Assembly (NCBI GenBank): GCA_021154885.1
Contig: JAJKHS010000077.1
Coordinates: 1 to 64,000, forward strand
From: Thermoanaerobaculum sp.
GTDB taxonomy: Bacteria > Acidobacteriota > Thermoanaerobaculia > Multivoradales > UBA5704
Length of the DNA: 64,000 nucleotides
Direction: 5' to 3'
Shown here: piece after piece, positions 31,145-45,193 of the stretch
Layout of the letters: each line of letters starts with the position of its first letter
How positions within the stretch are numbered: the first letter of the stretch is position 1
The notes under the pieces: generated by a model
Database searches by the model: none
What the model was told of the DNA's origin: nothing
Seen by the model: only the letters and a program-made list of their open reading frames with translations
Program-made: the position numbers and the translations under genes

Positions 31145-32905
31145 ATGGCATTAGTCGATGAACGGGTTGCCCACGGGCACGGGGAAGCTCACCACGAGGA
31201 GTTGGGCTTCTGGCAGAAGTACGTCTTTTCCCAGGACCACAAGGTCATCGGCATCCAGTACGGGTTCACCGCCCTCTGCTTCCTCCTCTTCGGCTTCTCG
31301 CTGATGATGATGATGCGGTGGTCGATCGCCTACCCGAACCAGCCGATCCCCCTGGTCGGCAAGCTCCTCAAGGCCAGCGGCGGCATCATCGTCCCCGAGT
31401 TCTACAACCAGCTCGGAGCGATGCACGGCACGATCATGGTCTTCCTCGGGATCGTGCCGCTGGCCGTGGGCGCCTTCGGCAACTACATCGTGCCGTTGCA
31501 GATCGGCGCGCCGGACATGGCCTTCCCCAAGCTCAACATGGCATCCTACTGGTCCTACTTCATCGGCGGCGTGATCATGCTGTCGAGCTTCTTCGCGCCG
31601 GGCGGCGCCGCCCAGTCCGGGTGGACCTCCTATCCGCCGCTGTCGGACATCGCCCCCACGGGGCAGACGATGTGGCTGTTCGGCATGCTGTTCCTGATCA
31701 TCTCCTCGGTGCTGGGCTCGATGAATTTCCTGGTCACCATCATCCAGCTCCGGGCCCCGGGCCTCACCTGGATGCGGCTGCCGTTCTTCGTCTGGGCGCA
31801 GTTCGTCACCTCGTTCCTCCTCCTGCTGGCCTTCCCGGCCCTGCAGGCGGCGGCGGTGCTCCAGATGATGGACCGCCTGGCGGGGACGAGCTTCTTCCTG
31901 CCCTCCGGCCTGGTGGTCTCGGGCCAGCAGCTCCAGGTGGCCGGCGGCGGCAGCCCGCTGCTCTGGCAGCACCTGTTCTGGTTCCTGGCCCACCCGGAGG
32001 TCTACGTCCTCATCCTGCCGGCCTTCGGCATCGTCGCCGAGGTGATCGCCAACAACACGCGCAAGCCGCTGTGGGGCTACCGCTCCATGGTCTACGCCGT
32101 GACCTTCCTCGGCTTCATGTCGTTCATCGTCTGGGCCCACCACATGTTCATGACCGGCATGGGCACGGTGATGAGCACCTTCTTCCAGACCACGACGATG
32201 ATCATCTCGATCCCGTCGGTGATCGTGCTGACGGCCCTCCTCATTTCCCTCTGGGGGGCCTCGATCCGCTTCACGGTGCCGATGCTCTTCGCTCTCGCCT
32301 TCCTGCCGATGTTCGCCATCGGGGGCTTAACCGGCCTGCCCCTGGGTCTCGCGCCCGCGGACATCCACCTGCACGACACCTTGTACGTCATTGGCCACTT
32401 CCACTACGTGGTGGCGCCGGGGACGGTCTTCGCCATGTTCGCCGGCATCTACTACTGGTTCCCCAAGGTCACCGGCCGCAAGATGAGCGAGCTCCTGGGC
32501 AAGATCCACTTCTGGCCGTCGTTCCTGTTCATGAACGGTGTCTTCTTCCCGATGCTCATTCAAGGGCTCGCGGGTGTGCAGCGCCGGCTGTACGACGGCG
32601 GCGCCTCCTACTCCCACGCCCAGCCCGTGCTGCACTGGAACGCCTTCATGTCGGGCTCGGCCTGGCTCCTCGGCCTGTCGCAGATCCCCTTCATCTTCAA
32701 CCTCTTCTGGAGCATGAAGAAGGGGGAGAAGGTGGGCGCCAACCCGTGGGAGGCCACCACCCTCGAATGGGCTGCCGCGCCGTCGCCGCCCATCGCCCAC
32801 GGCAACTTCGCGGAGATCCCCACCGTCCACCGCGGCCCCTACGACTACAGCCTGCCGGGCGCGTCGACGGACTTCACCCCCCAGCACCAGCTCCAGGAGG
32901 CTTGA
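31145..32905 (+). CDS. ctaD: Cytochrome c oxidase subunit I
   Basis: 586 aa, about 12 membrane helices. This is the catalytic subunit of an aa3-type heme-copper oxidase. Expected ligands are present: H94 in MHGT (heme a), HPEVY at 283-287 (CuB His cross-linked to Tyr, with the D-channel Glu), the HH pair 332-333 in WAHHMF (CuB), and HFHYV (H418 heme a3, H420 heme a). The HPEVY Glu and Tyr assign it to the A family. GGAGAG precedes ATG 31145. It opens an operon followed closely by subunits III and IV, two small proteins and subunit II. The N-terminal 35 residues are His-rich. Confidence 0.95.
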   Translation: MALVDERVAHGHGEAHHEELGFWQKYVFSQDHKVIGIQYGFTALCFLLFGFSLMMMMRWSIAYPNQPIPLVGKLLKASGGIIVPEFYNQLGAMHGTIMVFLGIVPLAVGAFGNYIVPLQIGAPDMAFPKLNMASYWSYFIGGVIMLSSFFAPGGAAQSGWTSYPPLSDIAPTGQTMWLFGMLFLIISSVLGSMNFLVTIIQLRAPGLTWMRLPFFVWAQFVTSFLLLLAFPALQAAAVLQMMDRLAGTSFFLPSGLVVSGQQLQVAGGGSPLLWQHLFWFLAHPEVYVLILPAFGIVAEVIANNTRKPLWGYRSMVYAVTFLGFMSFIVWAHHMFMTGMGTVMSTFFQTTTMIISIPSVIVLTALLISLWGASIRFTVPMLFALAFLPMFAIGGLTGLPLGLAPADIHLHDTLYVIGHFHYVVAPGTVFAMFAGIYYWFPKVTGRKMSELLGKIHFWPSFLFMNGVFFPMLIQGLAGVQRRLYDGGASYSHAQPVLHWNAFMSGSAWLLGLSQIPFIFNLFWSMKKGEKVGANPWEATTLEWAAAPSPPIAHGNFAEIPTVHRGPYDYSLPGASTDFTPQHQLQEA

Positions 32906-32909
32906 AGCG

Positions 32910-33506
32910 ATGGAGATTCCCTATACCGTAGAGGCCCGTCCCGACACCGGAGTGTTCAACGCCAAGCTGGGCGTCTGGCTCTTCCTCGCCTCCGAGGTGA
33001 TGCTGTTCGGCGCTCTGTTCTCCTCCTACGTGCTGCTGCGCACGGGCGCTCCGGCCGGCACCTGGCACCACGGCCGCGAGTTCCTGAACGTGCCGCTGGC
33101 GACGCTCAACACCATCATCCTCATCGCCTCGTCGGTGACCATGGTGATGTCGTGGGCGTCGCTCAAGCTCAACGACTTCAAGAAGTACCGCATCTACATG
33201 GGGCTCACGCTGCTGGCGGGCGTCGGCTTCCTGGTCGTCAAGGGCTTCGAGTATGGCCACAAGTTCGAGATCGGCCTGCTGCCGAAGACCAACACCTTCC
33301 TCGCCATCTACTTCACGCTGACCGGCCTGCACGGCCTGCACGTGATCGGCGGCATGATCCTCAACGGCTACTTCCTGGGCCCCGGTTCCAAGATGTTCAA
33401 GACCCAGCCCGAGCGGTTCACCAACCGCGTCGAGGTGGCGGGCCTCTACTGGCACTTCGTGGACCTGGTCTGGATCTTCCTGTTCCCGACTCTCTACCTG
33501 CTCTGA
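32910..33506 (+). CDS. ctaE: Cytochrome c oxidase subunit III
   Basis: 198 aa with five membrane helices, the short bacterial form. GVFNAKLGVWLFLASEVMLF then GALFSSYVLLRTGAP carries the conserved E in the first helices, FTLTGLHGLHVIGGMILNGY contains the paired His segment, and VEVAGLYWHFVDLVWIFLFP is the classic C-terminal signature (YWHFVD-x-VW). Subunit III stabilises the proton-pumping core. Starts 4 bp after the ctaD stop. Confidence 0.93.
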   Translation: MEIPYTVEARPDTGVFNAKLGVWLFLASEVMLFGALFSSYVLLRTGAPAGTWHHGREFLNVPLATLNTIILIASSVTMVMSWASLKLNDFKKYRIYMGLTLLAGVGFLVVKGFEYGHKFEIGLLPKTNTFLAIYFTLTGLHGLHVIGGMILNGYFLGPGSKMFKTQPERFTNRVEVAGLYWHFVDLVWIFLFPTLYLL

Positions 33507-33520
33507 GGAGAGCCCAAGCG

Positions 33521-33826
33521 ATGAGCGCGAGCGACGCCGAATCGATCCGCAAGCAGACCCGAGCCTACATCGTGGTCTTCGTGACCCTGATGGTCATGAC
33601 CATCCTGACCGTCGCGGTCAGCTACTTCCACATGCCCGTGGGTCTCGCCATCCTGGTGGCGCTAGTGATCGCCAGCTTCAAAGGCTCGCTGGTGGCGGCA
33701 GTGTTCATGCATCTTTCTCACGAGCGGAAGTTGATCTACTGGGTGCTGCTGCTCACGGTGATCTTCTTCGTGGTGCTGATGGCCATCCCCTCGCTCTCGC
33801 AATGGGACCAGCGGATGCTCCGATGA
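33521..33826 (+). CDS. ctaF: Cytochrome c oxidase subunit IV-like protein
   Basis: 101 aa from ATG 33521, 15 bp after ctaE. Three hydrophobic segments (YIVVFVTLMVMTILTVAVSY, GLAILVALVIASFKGSLVAA and LIYWVLLLTVIFFVVLMAI) and the conserved FKGSLVAAVFMHL-type loop match the prokaryotic COX4 family (K-x-x-L-V-A-x-x-F-M-H). It is a small accessory subunit of the same complex. Its stop overlaps the next start (ATGA). Confidence 0.85.
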   Translation: MSASDAESIRKQTRAYIVVFVTLMVMTILTVAVSYFHMPVGLAILVALVIASFKGSLVAAVFMHLSHERKLIYWVLLLTVIFFVVLMAIPSLSQWDQRMLR

Positions 33827-34044
33827 GCCTGTCGTTACGCTCCTTCCACCTGTTCTTCATCGCCGCCTCGGTGCTGCTGGCGGCCTGGGTGGGCGTTTGG
33901 GGCGTGCAGAGCTGGCAGGCGACGCGCAGCGGGGGCGACCTGGCCGTCGGGCTGCTGTTCGTCGCCCTGGGACTGGTCCTGCTGGTCTACGGCCTGAGAG
34001 TACGCAAGAAGCTCCGGGAGCTGGCTCCCGACGACGAGGACTGA
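33823..34044 (+). CDS. Small membrane protein of the oxidase operon
   Basis: 73 aa from ATG 33823, overlapping ctaF by 4 bp. Two hydrophobic stretches (FHLFFIAASVLLAAWVGVWG and LAVGLLFVALGLVLLVYGLR) are followed by a charged RKKLRELAPDDED tail. No family recognised. Tight coupling within the operon suggests it helps assembly or is a lineage-specific subunit. Confidence 0.65.
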   Translation: MSLSLRSFHLFFIAASVLLAAWVGVWGVQSWQATRSGGDLAVGLLFVALGLVLLVYGLRVRKKLRELAPDDED

Positions 34045-34060
34045 TCGAGGAGTGACGATC

Positions 34061-34339
34061 ATGAGGAAGAATTTAAGATCGTTCCTGACGCTGACCGCAG
34101 CGGCGGTGTGGCTCTCCCTGCCGCAGGCCGCCGTGGCCTGCGCCACCTGTTACGGCGCCGCCGATGCGCCGATGACGAAGGGGATGAACAATGCCATCCT
34201 GACGCTGATCGCCCTGGTCGGGGTGGTCTACGTGGGGATCGGCAAGGTGTTCCTGGACTTCCGCCGGAGGTCCCGAAAGCTGAACGAGAAGGCCATGGTG
34301 CGGCAGCGGCTGCGCCTCATCCACGGAGAGAAACACTGA
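34061..34339 (+). CDS. Small exported or anchored protein with CxxC in the oxidase operon
   Basis: 92 aa from ATG 34061, chosen because GAGGAG stands eight bases before it. A signal-like N-terminus (LRSFLTLTAAAVWLSLPQAA) is followed by VACATCYGAADAPMTKGMNN with a CxxC pair just after the predicted cleavage, then one more helix (AILTLIALVGVVYVGIGKVF) and a basic tail. The CxxC could bind copper or act in redox during CuA assembly; that is inference. The stop shares one base with the subunit II start. Confidence 0.6.
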   Translation: MRKNLRSFLTLTAAAVWLSLPQAAVACATCYGAADAPMTKGMNNAILTLIALVGVVYVGIGKVFLDFRRRSRKLNEKAMVRQRLRLIHGEKH

Positions 34340-35208
34340 TGCAGACCACGCTCGGTCTCCCCATGAATTTTCCTCCCGTCGCCTCGTCGCACGGCGAGCA
34401 GCTCGATCAGCTCACGGCGATCGTCCACTGGTTCATGCTGCTGCTGTTCGTGGGCTGGGGCATTTTCTTCGTCTACTGCCTCATCCGCTTCCGCCGCAAG
34501 GCCAACCCGGTGGCGACCTACGCCGGAGCCAAGGCCGGGTTCTCGACCTACGGCGAGGCGGGCGTGGTGCTGGTGGAGGTGATCCTCCTGGTGCTCTTCG
34601 CCGTCCCCATCTGGGCCAAGCGGGTGAACGCCCTGCCGGACAAGTCGCAGGCTGTGCAGGTCCGGGTGGTGGCCCAGCAGTTCGCGTGGAACGTCCAATA
34701 TCCAGGCAGGGATGGCGTCTTCGGCCGCACGGACCTCAAGCTGGTGACGGACGGCAATCCTCTCGGACTCGATCCCAACGATCCCGCGGGCAAGGACGAC
34801 ATCACGACCGTCAACCAGCTCCACCTGCCGCTGGCCAAGCCGGCGCTCATCTACCTCTCCAGCAAGGACGTCATCCACAGCTTCTACCTGCCGGTCATGC
34901 GGGTGAAGCAGGACGCCATCCCCGGCCAGGTGATCCCGGTCTACTTCACCCCGACCGAGATCAATCCGCCCAAGGCGAAGCTGCCGGACTGCGCTGTGGG
35001 CAAGACCTGCTGGGAGATCGCCTGCGCCCAGCTCTGCGGCCTCACCCACTACCGGATGCAAGGCTACCTGACCGTCGAGAGCGAGGCGGATTTCCAGAAG
35101 TGGCTGGACGACAGCGCACCGAAGGCGGCGGTGGCGCCCGCTCCGGCGCCTGCGGCCGTGGCGGCGCCGGCTGCCGCTGCGGCGGCTCCGGTGGGGACCA
35201 CGAAATAG
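34339..35208 (+). CDS. ctaC: Cytochrome c oxidase subunit II
   Basis: 289 aa. Two membrane helices (VHWFMLLLFVGWGIFFVYCL and GVVLVEVILLVLFAVPIWA) precede the periplasmic cupredoxin domain. QQFAWNVQYPG is the conserved aromatic region for electron entry. The CuA ligands are H in SKDVIHSFYLP and the cluster C229, C233, H237 and M240 in CAQLCGLTHYRM. The bridging acidic residue usual in the CxExC loop is replaced by Gln (CAQLC). The 35-residue C-terminus is Ala/Pro-rich without a cytochrome c domain. It is last in the operon, unlike the common II-I-III order. Confidence 0.93.
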   Translation: MQTTLGLPMNFPPVASSHGEQLDQLTAIVHWFMLLLFVGWGIFFVYCLIRFRRKANPVATYAGAKAGFSTYGEAGVVLVEVILLVLFAVPIWAKRVNALPDKSQAVQVRVVAQQFAWNVQYPGRDGVFGRTDLKLVTDGNPLGLDPNDPAGKDDITTVNQLHLPLAKPALIYLSSKDVIHSFYLPVMRVKQDAIPGQVIPVYFTPTEINPPKAKLPDCAVGKTCWEIACAQLCGLTHYRMQGYLTVESEADFQKWLDDSAPKAAVAPAPAPAAVAAPAAAAAAPVGTTK

Positions 35209-35224
35209 CTTGCCGGGTGAAGGC

Positions 35225-35785
35225 CTACTCCGCGGCGATCCGCCGCCGCAGGTCCGCGATCCACTCCTCGGCCTCCTGCCGGCGGGCGGCCCCCAGCGTG
35301 GCGCCCCGCGCCGTGCGGTAGCGTTCGGGCGGCGGGCCGGGGTCAAGCTGGCTCAGGGCTTTCGCCAGGGGTGTCCGCTTCTTCCCCAGGGCCATCAGCC
35401 GCTCGGCCGCGGCGGTGACGCCCGCCGATTCCAGGAGCCGGGCGTCGTGGAGGAGCTCCTCTTCGGGCCCTTTGGGATCTTCCCCGATCCTGCCGAGGCC
35501 GGCCCGCACCCGGCGGGCGAGGGTGTCCGGCAGGCCGAGGTCGCGCAGGAAGAGGTCCAGCCGGCTGCCGGGGGCGAGGGAGCCCAGGCGGTCCACGACG
35601 CCGTGGAAGAGGAGGAGGAGCTCCAGGAGATCCTCGTCCACCTCCGATCCCTCCGCCAAGCCGGCCACGCGAAGGCGGAGACGCTCCACGCGATCGAAGG
35701 TCTGGACGCCGTCCAGCCCGGCGTAGAGAGGACGGACGAACTGCTCGGCCCTTTGACGAATCTCCGGAGTCACGAACGGAGTCAC
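35225..35785 (-). CDS. HD-domain-like hypothetical protein
   Basis: 186 aa, helical. EEELLHDARLLESAGVTAAA resembles the internal H-D motif of HD-type phosphohydrolases (LLHDADLLD-A-G), and LLELLLLFHGVVDRLGS could be the preceding helix, but the first metal-binding histidine set is incomplete, so activity is doubtful. The start overlaps the stop of the upstream HAD gene by 4 bp, so the two are one unit transcribed away from the oxidase operon. Confidence 0.5.
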   Translation of the reverse strand: MTPFVTPEIRQRAEQFVRPLYAGLDGVQTFDRVERLRLRVAGLAEGSEVDEDLLELLLLFHGVVDRLGSLAPGSRLDLFLRDLGLPDTLARRVRAGLGRIGEDPKGPEEELLHDARLLESAGVTAAAERLMALGKKRTPLAKALSQLDPGPPPERYRTARGATLGAARRQEAEEWIADLRRRIAAE

Positions 35786-36489
35786 CGCCGGCTGACCTCG
35801 GCGAAGAGCCGGTCGAGCCCCTCGGGGGTCAGCTCGCGGAGGCTCGCCGCCACGGCGTCGGCCCGGGAGAGGCGGCCAACCGGAAAGGTGTGGGCAACCC
35901 CGAGGGTGGGGAAGCCCACTTCGGCGGCGGCGGCGAGGCCCGCCGGACTGTCCTCGACGGCCAGCACCTCGTGGGGGTGGAGCAGGCGCTCCGGCAGCGG
36001 GGGCTGGGAGTTGAGGCTCTCCAGCGCCTTGAGATATCCCTCGGGATCGGGCTTGCTTTCGGCGACGTCCTCGGCAGTGACCAGCACCTTGAAGCGGTCG
36101 ACGATGCCGGCCTGGCGCAGCGCCCCCTCGACCTCCTCGCGCTGGGCGCCGCTCACCACGCCGAGCATGCGCCCGCCCGCGGCGAGGGTCCTCACCAGCT
36201 CGACCGCGCCGGGGAAGAAGGGGTAGCCGCCGCGGCGAATGCGCTCCTGGTAGTAGCTGGCCTTGCGCGCCATCAGGCGCATCAGGCGGGGGACGGTGAC
36301 GGGCTCTCCCGCTCCTCCGAGCACCGCCGCGAAGCAGGTGCGATCGTCGAGACCCGGGTAGCGGGCCCAGTACTCTTCGGCGGAGAGGGCGATCCCCTCC
36401 TCGGCGAGCACCCGCTGGAACACCTCCAGGTGGATCGGCTCGTCGTCCACCAGAACGCCGTTGAAGTCGAAGAGGACGGCGCGGATCAC
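35782..36489 (-). CDS. HAD-superfamily hydrolase (beta-phosphoglucomutase-like)
   Basis: 235 aa. Motif I reads LFDFNGVLVDDEP: the nucleophile Asp is present but the second Asp (normally D-x-D) is Asn. Motif II lies at LGVVSGAQ, motif III Lys in AESKPDPEGYLKALESL, and motif IV in VLAVEDSPAGLAAAAE. The cap is C1-type helical. The D-x-N variant may change phosphatase into mutase or slower activity, or be a subfamily trait. Its stop overlaps the next minus-strand gene. Confidence 0.8.
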   Translation of the reverse strand: MIRAVLFDFNGVLVDDEPIHLEVFQRVLAEEGIALSAEEYWARYPGLDDRTCFAAVLGGAGEPVTVPRLMRLMARKASYYQERIRRGGYPFFPGAVELVRTLAAGGRMLGVVSGAQREEVEGALRQAGIVDRFKVLVTAEDVAESKPDPEGYLKALESLNSQPPLPERLLHPHEVLAVEDSPAGLAAAAEVGFPTLGVAHTFPVGRLSRADAVAASLRELTPEGLDRLFAEVSRR

Positions 36490-36496
36490 CCGGGCA

Positions 36497-40785
<4,289 letters not shown>

Positions 40786-40801
<16 letters not shown>

Positions 40802-43800
40802 GGCGCGCCCCCGCTGCCCACCAGGGCCTGGACCTCCTCGTCCTCCAGCGCCTCCAGGGCGTCGAGGATCCTCTCCTCCACCACCACCGCGAGTTGCTCG
40901 ACGGTCGGCATCTGGAAGAGCGCGATCAGCGGCAGGTCGACGCGCAGGCGCTCGCGCAGGCGGGCGATCACCTGCGTGGCGAGCAGGGAGTGGCCGCCCA
41001 GCTCGAAGAAGTTGTCCTGGACGCCGACGCGTGCGATCCCCAGCGTTTCGGCCCAGATCTCCACCAGCGCCTCCTCAACCTCGGAGGCCGGCGGCACGTA
41101 CTCCCGCTCCAGGCGTGGACGCTCCCCCTCGGGCCGGGGCAGGGCCCGGCGGTCCACCTTGCCGCTGCCGGTCCGGGGAAGGGACTCCAGGATCACGAAT
41201 GCCGCGGGCATCATATGCTCCGGCAGGCGATCGGCCAGGAAGCGTCGCAGCTCGCTGGTGGTGGGCGGCTCGGCCCCGGGCTCGCCGGCCGGGACCACAT
41301 ACGCCACCAGCCGTGGCGAGCCAGGATCGTCCTCCCGCAGGGCCACCGCGGCAGCCCGGACCCGGGGGTGGGCCGTCAGCGCGCTCTCGATCTCCCCCGT
41401 CTCCACTCGGAAACCCCGGATCTTCACCTGCCCGTCGATCCGCCCCAGGAACTCCAGGACGCCGCCTGACAAATACCGGACGAGATCGCCCGTGCGATAA
41501 AGACGATCGCCGGGAACCGTGCCGAAGGGATCGGGGACGAAGGCCGCCGCGGTCAGCTCCGGCCGGCCCAGGTAGCCGCGGGAGAGACCCGCGCCGCCCA
41601 CCAGCAGCTCGCCGGCCACGCCGGGCGGCACCGGCTGGAGCCGGCGGTCCACCACGTAGACCCGGGCGCCGGCGATGGGCCTCCCGATGGGGATCGTTGA
41701 GACATCCGGCGCCGAACCGGCCAGCTCGTGGCGGGTGGCGACGATGGTCGTCTCCGTGGGGCCGTAGGTGTTCACCAGCCGGGCCGGGTGGCCCGCCGTC
41801 CCCCGCCGCCACTGGGCCAGGGCCTCGGGGAGAGCCCGCTCGCCGCCGAGGATCACCCGCCGTGCTCCCTGGGGGAGCGCCGAGCCTTCCAGTCCGGCCG
41901 CCAGCGCGTGCCAGTACGCCGTGGGCAGGTTGAGGACGGTGATCTCCAGGCGATCCAGGTCGGCGAGGAAGCGGGGGACCGAGTCCAGCATCGACTCCGG
42001 CCGCAGCACCAGGGTGGCGCCGGTCACCAGCGCCGGATAGATCTCCTCGGCGCTGGTGTCGAAGCTGATGGAGGCGAACTGCAAAGCCCGCTCACCCGGT
42101 GCGAGGCCGTAGGCCGCCGCCGCGTCCAGGACGTAGGCGGCGAGGGACCGGTGCTCCACCACCACCCCTTTGGGCCGGCCGGTGGAGCCCGAGGTATACA
42201 GCACATAGGCCGCGTTCCCTGGAGAGACATCCCCTTCGCTCCAGTCGTCCTTGCTGTCCCTGCCGTCTCTATCGTCCCTTTCCTCGCTTTCCCAGCCATC
42301 GAGAAGCACCGTCCTCACCTCCGGCCACCGCGGCGCCAGGACCCGCCGGGTCAGCAGCAGGGGGGCGCCCGAGTCCGCCAGCATCCAGGCCAGTCGCTCC
42401 GCAGGATACGAGGGATCGAGAGGCAGGTAGGCGCCGCCCGCCTTGAGCACGGCCAGCAGGCCCGTCACCAGCTCGGGCGAGCGGTCCGCGGCCAGTCCCA
42501 CCACGACCTCCGGCCCCACTCCCAGCCGCCGCAGGAAGCGGGCGAGGCGGTTCGACCGCGCCTCCAATTCGCGATAGGTCGTGCGCAAGCCGTCGTGCTC
42601 CACGGCCACGGCCTCGGGCGTGCGCGCCGCCTGGGCCGCGAAGAGGAGGGGGACCGGGGGCGGCGGCGCCGCGGCCAGCCCGGCGGAGGCCACGGCCGTG
42701 CCGCTCCACTCCACGAGGAGCTGCTCCCGCTCCGGCGCCGACAGCAGCGGGAGCTCGTGCATCGGCCGTTGCGGCTCGCGGACGGCCGCCGCCAGCAGCG
42801 CCGCCAGGTGACGATTCAGACGCTCGATCGTCCCGGCGTCGAACAGCTCGGCGTTGTAGCCGGTGACGCCCTGCACCTCGTCGCCGGCCTCGGCGAGGAT
42901 CAGCTCCAGGTCGAAATTGACGTGCTCCTTCGTCCCCCCTTTCGGGCCCCCTCCGCCGAGCGGTGCCAGGCGCACCCCGGAGAGCTCCACGGCCTGGAGC
43001 GGAAAGTTCTGCAGCACGAAGAGCACCTGGAAGAGGGGAGTATGGGAGAGGTTCCGGTCCAGCCGCAGCTCCTCCAGCAGCTTCTCGAACGGCACCTCCT
43101 GGTGGGCGAAGGCGCCGAGCGTCACGTCCCGCACCCGCGCCACCAGAGAATCGAAGCCGGGAGCGTCCTCCAGCCGGGTGCGCAGCACCAGGGTGTTGAT
43201 GAAGAAGCCGATGAGCTTCTCGAGCTCGGCCCGCCCGCGGTTGCCCGTGAAGGTGCCCACCGGTACGTCGTCCTCCCCGGTCCAGCGGGCGAGCAGCGCC
43301 TGGAAGGCCGCGAGGAGGACCATGAAGAGGCTGGCCCCCTCCCGCTGGGCCAGGGTGCGGGCCGCCCGGGCCAGCTCCGCAGGCAGCGCGAAGGGCTCCC
43401 CGGCGCCCCGCAGCCGCTGGACGGGCGGGCGCGGCCGGTCCGTGGGCAGGGGCAGAAGCGGCGGCGAGCCGGCGAGCTGGCCGCGCCAGTAGCCCACCTG
43501 CTCCGCCATGAGCTCGCCCCGCAGCCGCTCGCGCTGCCAGACGGCGAAGTCGGCGTACTGGATGGGCAGCTCCGGCAAGGGCGACGGCAAGCCCGTCGAG
43601 AACGCCTCGTAGAGCGCCACCAGCTCCGCGAAGAACAGGCCGATGGACCAGCCGTCGGAGACGATGTGGTGCATGGAGAAGGGCGCCAGGTGGTCCTCGG
43701 GGCCGAGGCGCAGGACGAAGAACCGCAGCAGCGGCCCGCGGCCGAGGTCGAACGGCAGCCGCCGCTCCACCGCGATCAGCCGGCCGGCCTCCGCCTCCCG

Positions 43801-44238
43801 CACCTCAGGCGGCAAGGCCGAGAGGTCGAGGAGCGGCAAGTCGTTCATATTGACGGACGCGACGGACGCCTCGGGGGCGACGACCTGCACCGGCTCGCCC
43901 GAGCTCGCCTGGAGAGGCGGCTGAAAGGTCGTGCGCAGCGACTCGTGGCGCCGCACGATCTCGCCCACGGCGCGCCGCAGCGCGTCCAGGTCCAGGGCCC
44001 CGAGCACGCGCGCTCCCCCCGGCATGTTGTAGGCCGGGGTGCCGGGCGAGAGCTGCTCCAGGATCCACTCCCGGAGCTGGGAGAAGGAGAGGGGGAACCG
44101 GCCGGCCTCCTGCGGGTCCCGCGGCTGGCGAGGAATGCGGTCCGCCGGCCCGGGAGCCTGCTTCGCGGCGAGCTGCCGCAGGAGCAGCTCGCGACGCCGC
44201 GGCGAAAGCCCGGCGAGCCGTGCCGAGATGTCGCTCAT
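40786..44238 (-). CDS. Non-ribosomal peptide synthetase, C-A-PCP
   Basis: 1150 aa. A short N-terminal docking-type helix (LSPRRRELLLRQLAAKQ) leads to a condensation domain (about 48-490) with active MHHIVSDGWS (His190-191, Asp195). The adenylation domain (about 510-1030) has YVLYTSGSTGRPKGV, NTYGPTE and YRTGDLV; by-eye pocket residues D-T-E-N-I-G-T-I-V, substrate not assigned. A charged Asp/Glu/Arg insertion (DGWESEERDDRDGRDSKDDW) sits before the AMP-binding core. The carrier domain has Ser1084 (LGGHSLLA). It is the first gene of the two-gene assembly line. A C domain at the start suggests acyl-chain or aminoacyl input from elsewhere. Confidence 0.92.
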
Positions 44239-44428
44239 CGTGGTTCCGTCTCTTTTTCCTTTGGGATCTCTTCCGAGGTGCTGAACGGAGTGCCGGCCCG
44301 CCGGCGATAACGCGCCGGAGGGGCCAGTTTACACGCACCCGGAGGGCGCACGGAATTTGACAAGCCCTCCGCCCTCCCGCTATCTTGGTAGATGCTCCCG
44401 GTGGCCAACCGGGGCAAGGAGCCTTCAA

Positions 44429-44818
44429 ATGGAAAATACCGAGCAGGTCCCGACCTCGTCCCCGCAAGCTCCTGCACCCCAGGAGGACTTCCCCGTCACG
44501 CTGACCCCCAAGGCGGTCGAGATGGTGAAGATCACCCGCGACCAGGAGGGAATCGATCCCTCCCACGGTCTCCGGGTCGCCGTCCGGGGCGGTGGCTGCA
44601 GCGGTTTCGAATACGCCCTCGACTACGAGAACGAAGCCCGGGAGACCGACTGGGTGTACGAGCAGAGCGGCCTGACCGTCTACGTCGACGCCGTGAGCGC
44701 CCGCTACCTCCAGGGCACCAGCATCGATTACGTCCTCGGCATGGCGGGAGCGGGGTTCAAGTTCAACAACCCCAAGGCCGCCGGCACCTGCGGCTGCGGC
44801 TCCTCGTTCACGGTCTAG
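44429..44818 (+). CDS. A-type Fe-S carrier (IscA/ErpA/HesB family)
   Basis: 129 aa from ATG 44429, with AAGGAG seven bases upstream. The three Cys of the family are present: C57 in GGGCSGFEYAL and C121/C123 in GTCGCGSSFTV. The fold starts with VTLTPKAVEMVKITRDQEGI. The N-terminal 20 residues (ENTEQVPTSSPQAPAPQEDF) are a disordered extension. It hands Fe-S clusters to target enzymes. Divergent from the NRPS genes with a 190-bp gap. Confidence 0.88.
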   Translation: MENTEQVPTSSPQAPAPQEDFPVTLTPKAVEMVKITRDQEGIDPSHGLRVAVRGGGCSGFEYALDYENEARETDWVYEQSGLTVYVDAVSARYLQGTSIDYVLGMAGAGFKFNNPKAAGTCGCGSSFTV

Positions 44819-44893
44819 GCCAAGTTTGGGAAGGCTGAAGGGTCGGAGGGGAAACTCTCCGGCCTTTCGCCGTCTGCTACGATCCCTTCGCGA

Positions 44894-45193
44894 ATGGCTA
44901 CCAGGGTCCAGATCGATCCCCAGAGGATCCAGAATTTCTGCCGGAGGAATCACATCCGCAAGCTGGCCCTCTTCGGCTCGGTCCTCCGGGACGATTTCGG
45001 CCCCGACAGCGATGTCGACGTCCTGGTCGAGTTCGAGCCGGGTCACGTGCCCGGGCTCGCCTTCCTGTCCATGGAGCAGGAACTTTCCGGGATCGTGGGC
45101 CGCAAAGTCGACCTCAACACCCGAGGCTTCCTGAGCCCCTATTTCCGGGATCGGGTGCTGTCCGAGGCCGAGGTCCAGTATGTCGAGGCCTGA
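44894..45193 (+). CDS. mntA: MntA-type nucleotidyltransferase antitoxin
   Basis: 99 aa. It has the minimal nucleotidyltransferase signature G-S-x10-D-x-D exactly: LFGSVLRDDFGPDSDVDVLV (Ser29, Asp40, Asp42), then VDLNTRGFLSPYFRD. MntA proteins AMPylate and so inactivate the HEPN toxin HepT, encoded next and overlapping by 14 bp. Both motif halves are intact, so the antitoxin is probably active. Confidence 0.88.
   Translation: MATRVQIDPQRIQNFCRRNHIRKLALFGSVLRDDFGPDSDVDVLVEFEPGHVPGLAFLSMEQELSGIVGRKVDLNTRGFLSPYFRDRVLSEAEVQYVEA

Noticed and set aside
31151-32143. 330-residue minus-strand frame opposite ctaD
   Set aside because: His/Glu/Gln-rich antisense of a strongly conserved membrane protein; not a gene.
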